Shown piece by piece: positions 31,945-44,900 of a stretch of 64,000 nucleotides of DNA. Position numbers and translations under genes: made by a program. The notes beneath the pieces are model-generated. The model ran no database searches and was not told where the DNA came from. It worked only from the letters and a program-made list of their open reading frames with translations. Each line of letters opens with the position of its first letter. Within the stretch, counting starts at the first letter, position 1. This stretch comes from Scolanthus callimorphus (lineage: Eukaryota; Cnidaria; Anthozoa; Actiniaria; Edwardsiidae). The DNA lies in assembly GCA_033964015.1 (NCBI GenBank), contig CM066923.1, positions 10,095,978 through 10,159,977 on the forward strand, read 5' to 3'.

Positions 31945-32470
31945 ATCACTGGTCCTTGCCTTGTTTCGCTTAGTGCAGTAGACTGACTGGGATTTCGTCG
32001 AGACAGAAAGCCAGTCGACTGTACTAGGCGAACAAGGCATGGGCCTGATTGGCTTAGACTGACTGGGATTTCGTCGAGACAGAAAGCCAGTCGACTGTAC
32101 TAGGCGAAACAAGGCGTGGCTCTGATTGGCTTAGTTGTTTGACAGGTATGCTATCAACTGTGAGTACCTCCTGAGCATCGCCCTGTTTCGCCTAGTGCAG
32201 TAGATCTGACTGGGATTTCGTCGAGGCAGAAAACCAGTCGACTGTACTAGGCTAAACAAGGCATGGTCCTGATTGGTTTAGATGGTTTGACAGGTATTGC
32301 TATCAAGGTCCTTGCCCTGTTTCGCCTAGTGCAGTAGACTGACTGGATTTCGTCGAGACAGAAAGCCAGTCGATTGTACTAGGCTAACAAGGCATGGGCC
32401 TGATTGGCTTAGATTGTTGACAAGTATTGTTATCAAAACTGTGAGTACCTCCTGAGCATCGCTGAACATT
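31945..32470. repeat. Array of four hairpin-forming repeats
   Basis: Four copies of a unit containing GACTGACTGGGATTTCGTCG, AGACAGAAAGCCAGTCGACT and GTACTAGGC, starting near 31980, 32060, 32206 and 32335. Within a unit, GCAGTAGACTGACTGG pairs with CCAGTCGACTGTAC, so each can fold. Spacers carry TTTGACAGGTATTGCTATCA and GTGAGTACCTCCTGAGCATC. The unit length varies (about 75-150 bp). Confidence 0.75.
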
Positions 32471-32480
32471 TCGCGCTAAC

Positions 32481-34121
32481 GACCCAGTAATTTTGTACCC
32501 ATGCCAACCAATTTTGAACCTCTCATATAAAAGCAGGTTGATTTCTATCGCGCAGCCAATATAACACACATACTACCAATAGACTGAAATACATGTCAAT
32601 ACAAAAGTTGGGGAGATCAGAGTTAGTATCACGTGACCATCGGGCCACGCCTATTTCTACTCTCACCCAGTTTCAGGCTGTAACGACATTTTTTTCGAAA
32701 AATGCTCTACGGTACCTCGAGATTGACTGATTGCTTACGTGTAACCGAAGTTTGACTAAATTCTACAAGCCCGATCTGAAGATATTTTAGGATTTATAAA
32801 TCAGGCTATAATATATGTAAAATCCAGTGTTATGAATTAACATGACAGAGTTTGGTACTTCATGGTTATAAACTGAAAGTTTTATAGCTCATTCTATTTG
32901 TGTATGTTTAAGGAAGGTCATGCTTTTTATTAGAATTAAATATCTCTTTGCGATTTCGAAAAGGATAAAAATGTAACTATCAACATAATGGCCCCACGCA
33001 TCAGCTTTTGGCCTACTTTCACCAAATTCGGACTGATTTGAAAAATCGTAGTTTTTTTCACTTCAATTTTTTGGACGACTCCGGTCATCAACTGTGAACG
33101 CAAAGATCGGTAAATATATTGGATGGATTCGTGTAGTTTCTGCCTAGGGACTAGCTTTTGTTCTTCGTTCGGCACGAAATCGAATTCCAATGCGGAACAC
33201 GTTGATATTCGCGGGTGACTGCTCTCCGAATCGTCCCCGACATATGGTAATTAAATGCATAACAAAAGACGACCGAAAAACCTAAGAACATTATCATACA
33301 TCGGAGACTACCCGAGCAAGGACAAACCCACGTGCGCTTCATTGGAATTCGATTTTGTGCCGAACGGGGAACAATAGCAAATCCCAGAGTAGAAACTACA
33401 GAAATCTATCTAATATTTACCGATCTTTGCGCCCCCAGTTGACATCCTTAGAGGATTTCAATTGATATGAAACGTTGGAGACAAACTTTACATTGATCGA
33501 TTGGAGTCCAAAATTTTGGACCGAAAAAAACTACGATTTTTAAAATCAGACCAAATTCGTGAAAGTAGGCCCAAATTTCGCGTTGAGCCGATGTGTGGAG
33601 GAATTATGTTGATACGTACATTTCTATATTTTTCGAAATCGCAAAATAATATTAAATTTTAATCAAAAGCATGACCTTCCTTGAACAATTACAAATAGAT
33701 TGAGCTGTAAAAGCCTTCAATTTATAACCATGAAGTACCAAACTCTGACATATTTATTCAATTCATTGAATTTTACATACATTTTAGCCATGATTTATAA
33801 ATCCTAAAATATCTTCAAATCGGGCTTGTAGAATTTAATCAAACTTCGGTTACGCGGAGGCAACCACTCCATCTCGAGGTACCGTAGAGCATTTTTGGAA
33901 AAAATGTCGCTACAGCCTGAAACTGGGCTGAGAGTAGAAATAGGCGTGGCCCGACTGTCACGTGATGCTAACTCCGATCTCAAAAACTTTTGCACTGACA
34001 TGTATTTCAGTCTATTGGTAGCATGTGTGTTATATTGGCTACGCGACAGAAATCAACCTGTGTTCATATGAAGGGTTCAAAATTGGTTGGCATGGGTGCA
34101 AAATTACTGTGTCGATCCACC
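32481..34121. mobile_element. Large palindromic element, copy 1 (TTAA at right end)
   Basis: Two inverted arms of about 700 bp (32481-33185, 33340-34121) around a loop of about 150 bp. Consensus ends are GGATCGACCCAGTAATTTTG and its inverse; the right end is followed by TTAA (34122-34125), while the extreme left end has lost about 10 bases. A second copy lies at 60619-62232. Non-coding. Terminal TTAA fits Kolobok- or piggyBac-type insertion. Transcription through it would give a long double-stranded RNA hairpin. Confidence 0.82.
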
Positions 34122-34125
34122 TTAA

Positions 34126-35463
34126 GAACAAAAGAAAGGTAGAATGGGCACGTTGAACTGATTTGGTCCTCACCCAAGCGAAACGCCTTGCTGACTGCTG
34201 TTTCGAATTTCTTTTACAGCTCTCTGTTCTGGCCATCTGGACAGAAAAAGCTTGAAATGGAAAACAACTTTCCGAAGAAAATGACTGTAAATTAGTTTTA
34301 TTACATGGCGGAGAGCATGCGACGTTTCTCATTGTTCTTGCATCAACCAGATGTAATCTACTTCCTCTTATAACTTCCCAAAGCTCAATATCTTCGGATT
34401 AGATAAAAGCTTAAAGAAATGTTCGGTTTTAAAACTCTATCTTATTTCGGATGAAATCTCTAAAGATCAGTTAAAACATTATCCCAAAGAACATATTAAA
34501 TTGTAAAATACTTTTTCTTTCATTGTAGCTTCTCCTCGTGATTACCAATTAGTAATCGACTTTAGTTTTCCCAAATAAAAGTTCAAAAACTAATTTCTCA
34601 AAGCTCAATATGTTCGGATTAGATAAAAGCTAAAAAAAAAAGTCCGGTGTCAAATATCTATCTCATCTCGGATGAAATCTCTAAGAGATAACATATGTTT
34701 CTTTCATTGCGGTTTCTCCTTACAGTTCACTTTGATCGCAATTTTTAGGTGTAATCTACATACACTTATGTTTTCCCACATAAACGTTTTCCCACAAAAA
34801 CGGACTTCAGACTAGATTTACAGTGTAAAATCTCTATCACATCCCGGATGAAATCTCTGAGATCAGACAGTGAAAATCATTTCAAAGAATATAATTGTAA
34901 AACTTTTTTTTCATTGCGGCTTCTTCTTGATTTCCAATTTGGTGTAATGTACAACCATTTTCAGTATTCCTGTATAAAAGCTCATAGTACAGGAAAATGG
35001 TGCATGATTTATGGTCAATTGTGCAAATTAGGGAAACAAGCATGAAATTAGGCAGACTGATAGAGTTTCATAAGCTGAACATTTCTAGAAGTGGAGCCAC
35101 GCCCCAAAATGGATACTTCCAGTTTTATAGCCATGGAATTAATTATCGTAAATAATTTTTAAAACAATAGTTAACGTTTACCAAAAGCCGTGAAACTTAG
35201 GATAGTGATTAAGCAAGGGACGGTCAATCATAACACATACAGAACCACGCCCTTTGATGGATACTTCCAGAGATAGTAGTGCAGACTAGATTTACAGTGT
35301 AAAATCTCTATCACATCCCGGATGAAATCTCTGAGATCAGACAGTGAAAATCATTTTCAAAGAATATAACTGTAAAACGTTTTTTTTCATTGCGGCTTCT
35401 TCTTGATTTCCAATTTGGTGTAATGTACAACCATTTTTAGTATTCCCGTATAAAAGCTCATAT
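34126..35463. repeat. Diverged direct repeats
   Basis: A block of about 183 bp (AGACTAGATTTACAGTGTAA through CGTATAAAAGCTCAT) occurs at 34806-34988 and again, almost identical, at 35283-35463. More diverged relatives, recognised by AGCTCAATATCTTCGGATTA and GGATGAAATCTCTNAGAT, lie at about 34380, 34600 and 35945. No gene seen. Confidence 0.7.
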
Positions 35464-35806
35464 CAGGCCCTGTCCACACTAACGCGTTTTCAAAAGTCTT
35501 CGTTTTCAAACTTAGTGTGCACGGGAGATTTAGCTCCAAACAAGCGATCAGTTTTTATTTGATGTTGGTGTTATTTGATGTTGGTGTTGGTTTAGTTGAC
35601 GTTATCGTTTTCATTTTTATCCGGATTCGACCGTCCACACGAAAACGACCTGTATACGGATTCGTTTTTATCCACTTTCGAGAGCGTTTTCAAACTTATA
35701 CGGATTCCATGAAAACGATCAGCGTGTTTTAGTGTGGACGGAAGGCCTAAACGTATCAAAAACTATACGGATTCAAACGAAAACGCGTTAATGTGGACGG
35801 GCCCTC
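35464..35806. mobile_element. hAT-like MITE
   Basis: Left end CAGGCCCTGTCCACACTAAC and right end TTAATGTGGACGGGCCCT form imperfect inverted termini. The interior repeats CGTTTTCA/ACGGATTC blocks in both orientations. Such GGCCC-GTCCACA termini are common in hAT-type MITEs. No 8-bp duplication could be confirmed. It is inserted at the end of one of the flanking direct repeats. Confidence 0.65.
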
Positions 35807-37987
35807 AGACGACCGATGTAGAAGTCTTAAAAAATGAAAACCATTCTCCAAAGAAAATAACTGTAAAATACCTTTTATTACATGTAATTGCAGAGCGCAT
35901 GCAACGTTTCTCCTTGGTCAACAGTTATGTACAATCTACACCCAGTTTAATCTTCCCAAAACTCAATATCTTCGGTTTAGATAAAAGCTAAAATAGTTCT
36001 ATATAAAAAGTATTATAGTTTTGAAAGCGTTATATCATTACAAACTTTTAATTATCGCATATCTACCAGTAGATCACATGCCAGCAATGAAATTTCGAAT
36101 TTAACAGCTACCCACGATAGCAATTGTCAAATTTCAAGAACGAATGAAAATAATAGCTCTCTAATAAAACTGTCGTGTAAAACACGACAAGCTGATCTCA
36201 GTGCGTTGTTACCCGTCATATTCGTAACACCGCTATGTAAATATTGAACCGAAATAATCTTCAGTCAGACCCCTATTAAATGAGTATGCGCGTCTAATCG
36301 TCATACTGATATTAGTATGTAGTAGCATCTGGCCCCGTACAGTTGTTCGTAACTCGCGACCCAGTGCTTTTAAAACATTGAGCGGCTTTAAGTAGTTGAT
36401 GTTTTTCTGTTTTTATCAGGCGTTTATTGGGGAGATGGGGGCGTTTTTAGCACTTTTGCGTTTGGTTTTTAAATACAATTTCCAAACTAGTGTCCAAACT
36501 AGCAGTTTTCAAGTCGTTTTTCCTCATCAAGTGAAACACTTAACATTATTATAAAATGAGAGGTGAAATGAGATGTCAGTGTCCTAGAACAGCTTTTTTT
36601 TTAATAATATAGATTATTGTGCTCTTACATTTATGTAAGAGCTAGAACAGCTTGGTTATCGACGTTTACACTTCTTCTTTTTAGAGAACTTCCGAAATCT
36701 AGAAGTAATATATCAAGCACGAGACAGAGTGTTCAGCCTACTGGCTGCCACGTATAACAAATAAAGTGTCTATCTTTCTGTTTCGTCAGGATCTCCAAAC
36801 AGTGAGAAGGTTGTTGACAAAGCGAGGGCAAACAAGATCCTGATGAAAATCGCTCCCGAGTGTTTGATGCAGCTTATCAATGCGAAAAAAAAATATATGC
36901 AAATGAGGATCGCGTATCCCAACCTCCTTCAGGCTTATGAATAACTCGATGAATTACGAACTAGAGCAGATCTCCTATGACTGTGAAAAGTGCCGCGACA
37001 AAGTTGTGCAGCGATCGTGACCGTGACCGTGCCGTGACCGTGCCGTGACCGTGCCGTGACCGTGCCGTGATTTCATTTCGTATCTACAGCAGGCCAGGTT
37101 CCGTGCGGCGACCGTGTCGCGTCACTTTTTACAGTCATACAAAATTCCCTTGAGAACACTTTTGGAAACCTCAATTTTCTTTTTTGCGTTATGCCGTACG
37201 ATTTCGCTTCAGGTTAGACAACGAACCAGTCTTTACTTTGAGCTGAAAACCCGTAACAAATTTAGTTGCCCTGATGAAGGCTTTTAATAAACAAAGCCTT
37301 CATCAGGGAAACATTTGTTGTTATACTCAGTTATTCTGAATAGCGTAATAAATAGACGATTGTTTTTACGAATTTAGTGCGCGCAACTTGAGCGATTAAT
37401 CCTATAGGGCCATATTACACGCACAAACGCACCCTAGGAGGTTATTGCTAGTGAAATAAACGTTATTGTAAAGCTCTCGACTGATATAGTTTTCCTTTAT
37501 GTGTTTTGTATTCGCGCACTATAGGGTTGTTTGAGTTGGAAACATTCTTTTTTTTTTTGCTCTTTGATAACTAGCCTCGGATGTCGACCTGAACAATTAT
37601 AAACGGCGCCCATAATTGCTGGTCCATCTGGAGTCGTGAAAGCGTTTAAAATTAAATAAACCTTTCGACGTTCAACCGTGCAAATACGGTATATTGTATA
37701 AATCATGTGGATCTAATTTCGTAAAAGTCAAACAATTTCGCACGAATACACTCAGGAGACTTGTTTAATACAATGTTTCCAAGCAACTGCCATCCATTCA
37801 CAATGTCAAGATACCAGCAACACAATAGCATTTACAGTCGAAAGCAAATAGTTGAGTCTTCGGTCCGCAAATAAAGTGTCTCTCTCGAAGTGTGTCTCTC
37901 GGTCTGCAATAAAGTCTCAGAAAATGGCCGAATTGGGCTCCGCGGCCTGTTTTAGTTCGCCACGGCGCATCGGGTTTCCAAGTACGA
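35807..37987. other. Intergenic, no gene seen
   Basis: Includes a short tandem CGTGACCGTGC run (about 37017-37067) inside an imperfect inverted pair (CTATGACTGTGAAAAGTG near 36976; CACTTTTTACAGTCATAC near 37122), a perfect hairpin CCTGATGAAGGCTTT / AAAGCCTTCATCAGG at 37270-37307, and another inverted CTCTTACAT/ATGTAAGAG pair near 36635. A segment at 35800-36000 is related to the repeats upstream. Confidence 0.5.
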
Positions 37988-37993
37988 TTTATT
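37988..37993 (-). terminator. Candidate polyadenylation signal of the CEP295-like gene
   Basis: AATAAA on the minus strand, about 140 bases past the stop codon; this is the first such hexamer downstream of the gene. Confidence 0.5.
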
Positions 37994-38133
37994 TTACACT
38001 CACTAAACTGGCGTGGAGGAAAGGACACTGCTTACAGATACTAGCGAGTAAAGCACTAAATTCGCAAACATCCGCGGACACTTTTACACATACAAGTCAG
38101 AACTCATTGTCAATATATTATCTGTATAGTTTG

Positions 38134-38934
38134 TTATCTTTTTTTAGGCTTGGTCTTAGCATTTCCACTTTTCTTCGTGCTCTTGGCGGGTTTAACTTTC
38201 CCCTTCGCTTGGACTCTTGGGATGACTTCATATCTCTTAGCTTTGGCTTTTTCTACCCTGGCGAGTGATTTCTTAATAAATTCCTGTTTTCGTCTCACGA
38301 AAGCGTCCCGCAACGGCAACTGTGCCGACTCTAACACCTCGCCTGTCTGTCCAGTATAACCAGTTGAACCAGTTTCACGAGATTCGTGAGCCAGCTCTAA
38401 AGACCGAGTTTGACCGGTTGATCCGGTTTCTATCGAGGTAGCCTCGGCTGATGTGTTATCAGACCTGAGATATTCTGCATATGAAATATTACGAGGAGAG
38501 ACAGGACTTCCTTGATCCGAATAATGCTGCGATGCATCGTGAATTGAACCGGAAATATGTGATGGATAAGCGTGCTTGATTAGCCCCTGTGTACTCCAAC
38601 TATCATGTTGTGTGCTGAGGCTAGAACCAGCCTCTCCAGTTTGGCTAAGGTCCAGGCTTGGGTCCTGCGCTGGTGGCAGAGAATGCTGGAGATACAGCGC
38701 ACCACTGCTGGACTCCTCACCAGAAATGCTAGAAATCTTTAAAGAATCGCGCTGGATGGAATCTGAGATGGTGTTTAGTGAGTCCCGACTCACCTGATTA
38801 TTGCTGCCATGGAGACTAGAGTCCCATTCAGATGAGATCGGCTCATGATCGCTAAGCATCCTGGGTAGGTTGGAGGAGCCTTGCTGATCCGTGCTTTCTT
38901 GGGTGATTTCATGCGCCATCCCAAAATGGGGATC
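38134..38934 (-). CDS. CEP295: CEP295-like exon 16 (last), ALMS motif
   Basis: The acceptor is a good pyrimidine tract ending TCCACAG before GATCCC; phase 0. It encodes 266 residues: Ser/Gln-rich linker, then the ALMS motif at about 38230-38319 and a Lys-rich tail ending KPKKR before TAA. The ALMS motif is shared by ALMS1, CEP295 and KIAA1731-type proteins and targets centrioles. Confidence 0.83.
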   Translation of the reverse strand, partial: DPHFGMAHEITQESTDQQGSSNLPRMLSDHEPISSEWDSSLHGSNNQVSRDSLNTISDSIQRDSLKISSISGEESSSGALYLQHSLPPAQDPSLDLSQTGEAGSSLSTQHDSWSTQGLIKHAYPSHISGSIHDASQHYSDQGSPVSPRNISYAEYLRSDNTSAEATSIETGSTGQTRSLELAHESRETGSTGYTGQTGEVLESAQLPLRDAFVRRKQEFIKKSLARVEKAKAKRYEVIPRVQAKGKVKPAKSTKKSGNAKTKPKKR

Positions 38935-41900
38935 CTGTGGACGAAAAACAAAAGGGCATGATTATCATCGACCAAAGGTTACTGTATAGCTTCGAGGGTA
39001 CTTTTAGGAAATGGTATACTATATTATTATATTTCAAGTCATACATAAAGTACGCCCTTTTTTCTGACGTCATGTATTGACATTAAGATGGTCATTGTCT
39101 AGGATGACTTAATTGTTTGTCGTTATATTTTGTCGTCAAACACACGGTCTTTAAGAAGGCATATTCCTTAACATTAAGAAGGTCATTGGTTTCTACTTTT
39201 TGCGCCCTTATAGTATAGGAGGTAGGAGGCGATTAAGTTCACCGGAACCTCGAGCAAGACTTAGAAACAGGACGTCGTCTCGAGGACGTGGGCGCGTGCG
39301 CCCACGAATGGCTGCGCACGAAGCTACGGACCAGTAAAATTTAAGATTCGTTTTTTTTTAGAATCTGTAATCTTGCTTGGCCTTGCCCACAGGGTTTGTA
39401 CGCTTTCTGAATAACAAAAATCCAGGATTTAGTTCAAGGCTTTAGTTATTTTTATAGGAGTTTTTATTGTGTAGAAATGCCTTCTCCTCCCCCCCCCAAA
39501 AAAAAGTCCGGAGGAGGTCATAATTTCCAGCCCAAAATAAGATTCACGAGACTGACTGATTCAACCACATTTCAACCACACTTTTCCAGGATTTTTCTTA
39601 AAATTCAGGACTTTTGAGGACTTTCCAGGAAGGAAATGAAACTCCAGGAATTCCAGGAGGCGTACGAGCCCTGTCTGTGCCCAAGGGTAACATTCTTCAC
39701 TGCAATAAATGAAATGGGGTAAAATTCACGAAGAAATGACGTGTTGCTAATGCGACCAAAAGTAACACAGCACTATACCTTAGCTGTCAAAGCAGACGAC
39801 GCGCTATCTGAAGGCAGTCCCGACTTCCTGGTCAGGCTTTCAGAAGTCTCCAGTAACCGCAACGAGAAATCAGACGCAAGGCTGGCAGAGGTCAACGACG
39901 GTGCAGGGCTACTTTCCATGGATTCGGAAGCTGTCAAGAACAAAATGTCAATAGGCATTACAAATAACCCAATATTATCCTGGTTGGACATAAAAATAGA
40001 GCTGGACATTTTTTCACATGCACGATTATTAACACCTGAACTTCGAGCGACGAAAAATATTGGAACCCTGAAATTCCATATTTTGGGAATACACACCCTG
40101 GAATTTTGCTCTAGTACTAAGGTGATAAGGTACCCGTCTTAGAATTCAAGGCCTCTCTTGGGCGATCAACTTTGAAATTTCTGAGCTCCTCAACAGGCGG
40201 TGCGGATTTAAAAAAGAAATAGAAATTACCTCCAAAATGACCTACAGAGGACGGAATCGCTCTCTACCAGCACTGTCTCTCCCAGATCTCCCACTAGTAC
40301 TCTCGGTGGCTGGGCTCCGATACATGCGTGAACCAGCAGAGGTAGCAGGGCCTTGCGTATACCAGTCCCTATCAGAAGATGAACCTACAATCTCTTTGTG
40401 AAATGCAGTTGGAGTGGTACAAGATGAAGAGGTGCTATCTCGCGCGGGACCTACCCCTGCTCACTATGTGGTCCCACATTATAAGGCGCCATAGAACCGT
40501 CCCTAGGACTAGAACCTGTGTCTTGGATAAGTCCCTTCGATCTAGTGAATCCCACTTCACCAAATCCCTTTGATCCCGAAGATCCAATCTCGCCAAATTC
40601 CTTCGATCTGAGAGATCCCAAAGAGTGAGTACTTGCAGCCTGGGGTACAAACCATTGTTGGGTTTGTGAGCTCTGAGAGCTTAGAGCGCCACGGAACCAT
40701 TGTCGAGTTGAAGGAGATACAGACTCACTACCGAGGGATTCTGTTGAACGAACACTTGATGATGGCGGAACAAACCATTGTTGCACCTGCGAGCCTTGGA
40801 GATGAGACACTAACTCACGCGACTCTTGAGAACTAAATGATTTCATTGAGTCAATGCTGTCCTTTGAAGGAACATGCCATATATCCCCATGGGAACTGGT
40901 TGCTGTTCTTTGAAAACTACTGTCCCCTATTGTTTGGTTCTCATCAGTTATACTAACTCTCTCATCTGCTGATCTAAGGGAATGTGTACTGCCCCTAGGA
41001 GGAATGAACCACTGCTGATTTATTGCCACATCAGCAGATTGGTCTTCAGGAGCTCTCCTGATTAAGTCCTGTCCCAAACCTTCGCTTGATTTTTGCTCAA
41101 CCTGTTGCTCTAGCGAGGCAACGGATGATTTGCTCTCTACGGCTGGAATAAACCATTGTTGGCTGCCAGGTTCACTTAGTTTATCTTTGACAGGGTGGTC
41201 TTGAAGCCACTGACTGAGAGAGGTTCTCGATGTTATTCCTGAGGGACCAGAGCTCGATGCTTGAGGTACTCCATCTTGTAACTCTGTAAGCACTTGCTCA
41301 GTTCGCATTGGTTCTCGTTCTTTGAGCCACTCATAACCTGGGTAGCCAGATTGTGATAGCGAAGGACCAAATTTAGAACCTCTGGGAATCCCATTTTCCG
41401 ATCCACTTTCACTGGTAGAGGTCAGCCTTGTTAGCCTCTCGGTCAGTTCCGATAGTGTTGTTACAGACGACCTGGTCTCTCCTCCTGTGCCATTAGAGTC
41501 CTCAATGGAATGCGGGAACTGATAATACTCCGTCCCAGTGGAAGGTAAACTGAATTCCCCAGTCGATGTCGACTTAGACTTTGAGCTCGAGCTTGATGCC
41601 ATTCTAGATTTTTCCTCCATGGATGTACCCTTCATGGAATAATCACTCATACCTTGACCTGGCATAGATTTCACGTTAGACTCGTCTGAAGCGCTTGAGC
41701 CTCTTCGGAGTCCACTTGAACTAGGCTGAACATTAGCATACACACTAGAACTTTCTTTTTCCCTCTCGTCCAACCCTAAACTTTCACGATAACGACCAAG
41801 GAAGTCTCCGAGTGTACTGGGTGAGTCTGAGCTCTCAGCGCCATTGATGGACGATGTATCAATCTTACTGTCAGTAGAAATGATTTGCGTCCCTTGTGGG

Positions 41901-44900
41901 GCTGGTCCTAACTGAGGTAGAGTCGATGGCAACTGGGGGCTTATCCGACCGTACCTACAAGAAACAGGGGTAACGTTACAAAGTGTAAGGCCAATTGAAC
42001 ACTGTCATACCATGTACTCCAAAAGACTCAATTCGGATCATGTGATGAATAATTTGGGAGGTCACCATTATTTATTTTGTACATACTTGCACGCGCTCGG
42101 TCGTGTTCGAAAAAGTATACGATTGTATCCTTCCAAATGAATCATCATATGATCTGAGTAGGGTGGTAACAAGACGTTAACACGTTAAATACAGATTGAT
42201 TGTAATTGGTAAAGCCTGGTGCACACTTGCGACAGTACGACATAAGAAAAATATCATGCGAAGCAAATTCTTCTTCTTCTTTCAGGAAACCTCACCTCCT
42301 TCAAGAGAAGATTCTTGTGAGGATAGTGCTAGTGCAAAACTAAAATAAATAAATGGTGCTATAAAAACGAATAATGTCAATGGTCACTTCAGAGGGCCGT
42401 TTCGAAGGCAGCCAAACTGCACGCCTTTACGAGGGACGTTATTCCATTCCCTTATTGTTTTCAGAAAGAATGTGTATATGTGATAGTTAGTTCTGGATTC
42501 CGGAAGCTTAAAGCTCTCGGTGTTGACATGTCTACTGCGTAACACAAAAAGTAACATGAGATTGCTTTGGTGAAGTAATCTAATGATGATCCATGGAAAA
42601 TACTGATTATTCCAATTATTTTTCGCTGTAACATAACGTCCTTATGATGTTACATCGCTAGTGCGCACCAGGCATTAGTGAATCTACTTGTTTATGTTAG
42701 TTTAGTTTGCGGCGCTCATTTGACATCTGCTCTATTTCATATTTCCAAACAACAGCAACAGTCTATGACACTAGTCATCTAAATACCATACCTGTCAATG
42801 ACGTTCTGGTAGTATCTCATTCTCCGCGCCTGTTTCTCTTGCCTCTCGCGAATCTCTTGCCGTTGGGCTTCTATCAGTTTGCGCTCGTCTTCCCATTTCT
42901 TGCGATACACCTTCAAGTAGCTCGGAGATCCGGTAGGGTAATCTGACAATGGAGATCGCGCACGAGGAAGTGGAGGAGCGTATTGTATAGTAGAAGGCTG
43001 TCTTACAGGTGGTTTAGACCATGCCAGGCTGGTCATCGGGGACGCATCTCTCGAAAATGGCACCACATAATTCGTATCAGTAGCTGATAGCCCAGATCTA
43101 GTAGCGGTGGATGCTTGAGGGTAATTCGTATCAGTAGCTGATAAGCCAGATCTAGTAGCGGTGGATGCCTGAGGGTAACTTAAATCCCGATTGGCTCTTA
43201 GAACAGCATCGATAGATTCTTCTGCCTTGGCGTAAGGCGCTCGAGAAATCACGTTATCTGAAACGGTAGTAAGACTTCCAGTGCTGGAACTCAACTCTTC
43301 AGAAACCATATCCTCTGTTCCTTGACTTTCAGAATACGTCCCTCTAGGTAGAGTGTCCCCAGTTGTTGAGAACCCTTCCAGAGTGGTTTGAGGTGATTTT
43401 CGAAGTGGAAAACTTCGCCACGCAGGGAGCGCGCCACATGAACCCGACTCCGGCTTTGCGCTGGAGGCCTCACTTGACGCGTCTGATATTGTCCCTGAAG
43501 ACGATCTCCCTGGGTGCTCGGCAGATGGCGTAGTGTCCTCGTCATGGCGGTAACCCGGCCTGTGCTCCGGAGGACCTATACTCGAGATATCAGAAGGTAT
43601 ACGAGGGTGTGAAATATACGGCTCAGATGCTTGGCTTGCCGATTCTGAAGTCTCCAGCTCTGAGGCCGTCTGCTCTACTAAACTAACAGATCCCGACTCT
43701 GTAACACTACCCTCGCTTCTTTCACCATCAGCAGCTCCCTCGCGGACAGACCTCTCTATAGCGACCACATCGCCAGGAAGCATATCGACTTCATGATCTC
43801 GTCTCGTTACAGCACCCTCGCTAATCCGACCACATGAGCGGTCAGGTATGGGCGGTACCCCTGTTCCCAGACCAGAGTCGTCATATGGGGTATGTAAGTC
43901 ATGCAGTTGTGTCTGGTATTGTTTAATCTGTTCCTCAAGCCTCTGCTGCATCAGCTTTTGCTCCTGGAGCTGGAGTTTTAGTCGTTGTTGCTCCAGAAGA
44001 TGCTGTTCATCAGACAGAGTTGTAGCTGAAGGCTGAAACAAGGGATGGAATAAAATGTCGTGAACCCTGAATATAATACACAAGAGGAGGAGGTAGTCGA
44101 AATCTGAGCACAGTACTAGAAAGAACGTATTTAATTTCCAACTCGTCACCTCGCAAGGGAGGCTTCTCGCGCGTGCGTCAGTGGTTGATGCCAGAGCCAA
44201 TCCCCGCGAGGTGACGAGAATGGAGACGAGAATGTCTAACCTTTGGCTCTGAAGGCTGACTGGGTTCCGGCTCAACTGGCTTAATAATCGCTGGTTCCAT
44301 ATGCTGATCCGGTATATCAGTGGGCGTGCCTGCTCTTGCTTGCTGAGCCACCTCGTATGGATGCAATAACATCCGTACACCTCCCGGACCCGGTGAGCTA
44401 CCGTCTGCATCATGCGGGATGTCCCGTACGGGCGCCATTGGTCGCGGGACGTCACGCTCGGGCGCGGGTTGTTGCGGGACAGAAGGACTAGAAGAGATTG
44501 AGTCCCTTGATTTCTGAAGTTCGTCTTCCTCGGGAAGAGGCGTTAGAACATGAACACGTGACCTGGAAAAAGAACAGGATTGTTTCAATCATCAACAAGG
44601 AAGGAAGGATCTTTTTAAATCGATTTGCGTGAAATTTTCTTTCTGATTGGCTGATGTTACCACCGCCATTTTTAACGCGCGTGCGGGGGAATAGTCCAGT
44701 TTTGAATTCTCTAATTTACCGCTGAATAGGCATCAACGGCGCATAAATACAGTAGGAGCCTCGGTTTGATCCCGAAAGTTGCGAATACCAACGAGTCCAA
44801 AAAGTTTTCTCTATTGTCTCCATTCAAGGTTCATCAGTTTCTCGTTGGTATTCACAACTTTTCTACTTCAAACCGAGGCTCCTACTGTCTTTATGCGCCG

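Noticed and set aside
31945..32470. CRISPR-like repeat array
   Set aside because: Only four diverged units with similar, not unique, spacers in a eukaryotic context; they are hairpin repeats.
42779..44455. Reading the minus-strand frame continuously from exon 13 to 44455 as one exon
   Set aside because: Between 44033 and 44240 the frame loses coding character, while a strong acceptor (CCCTTGTTTCAG) and a donor (GTTAGA) in matching phase join exon 13 to the frame containing LLHPYEVAQQAR.
38134..44588. Treating the three long minus-strand frames as separate genes
   Set aside because: Splice sites and phases link them to each other and to the upstream exons with CEP295 similarity.
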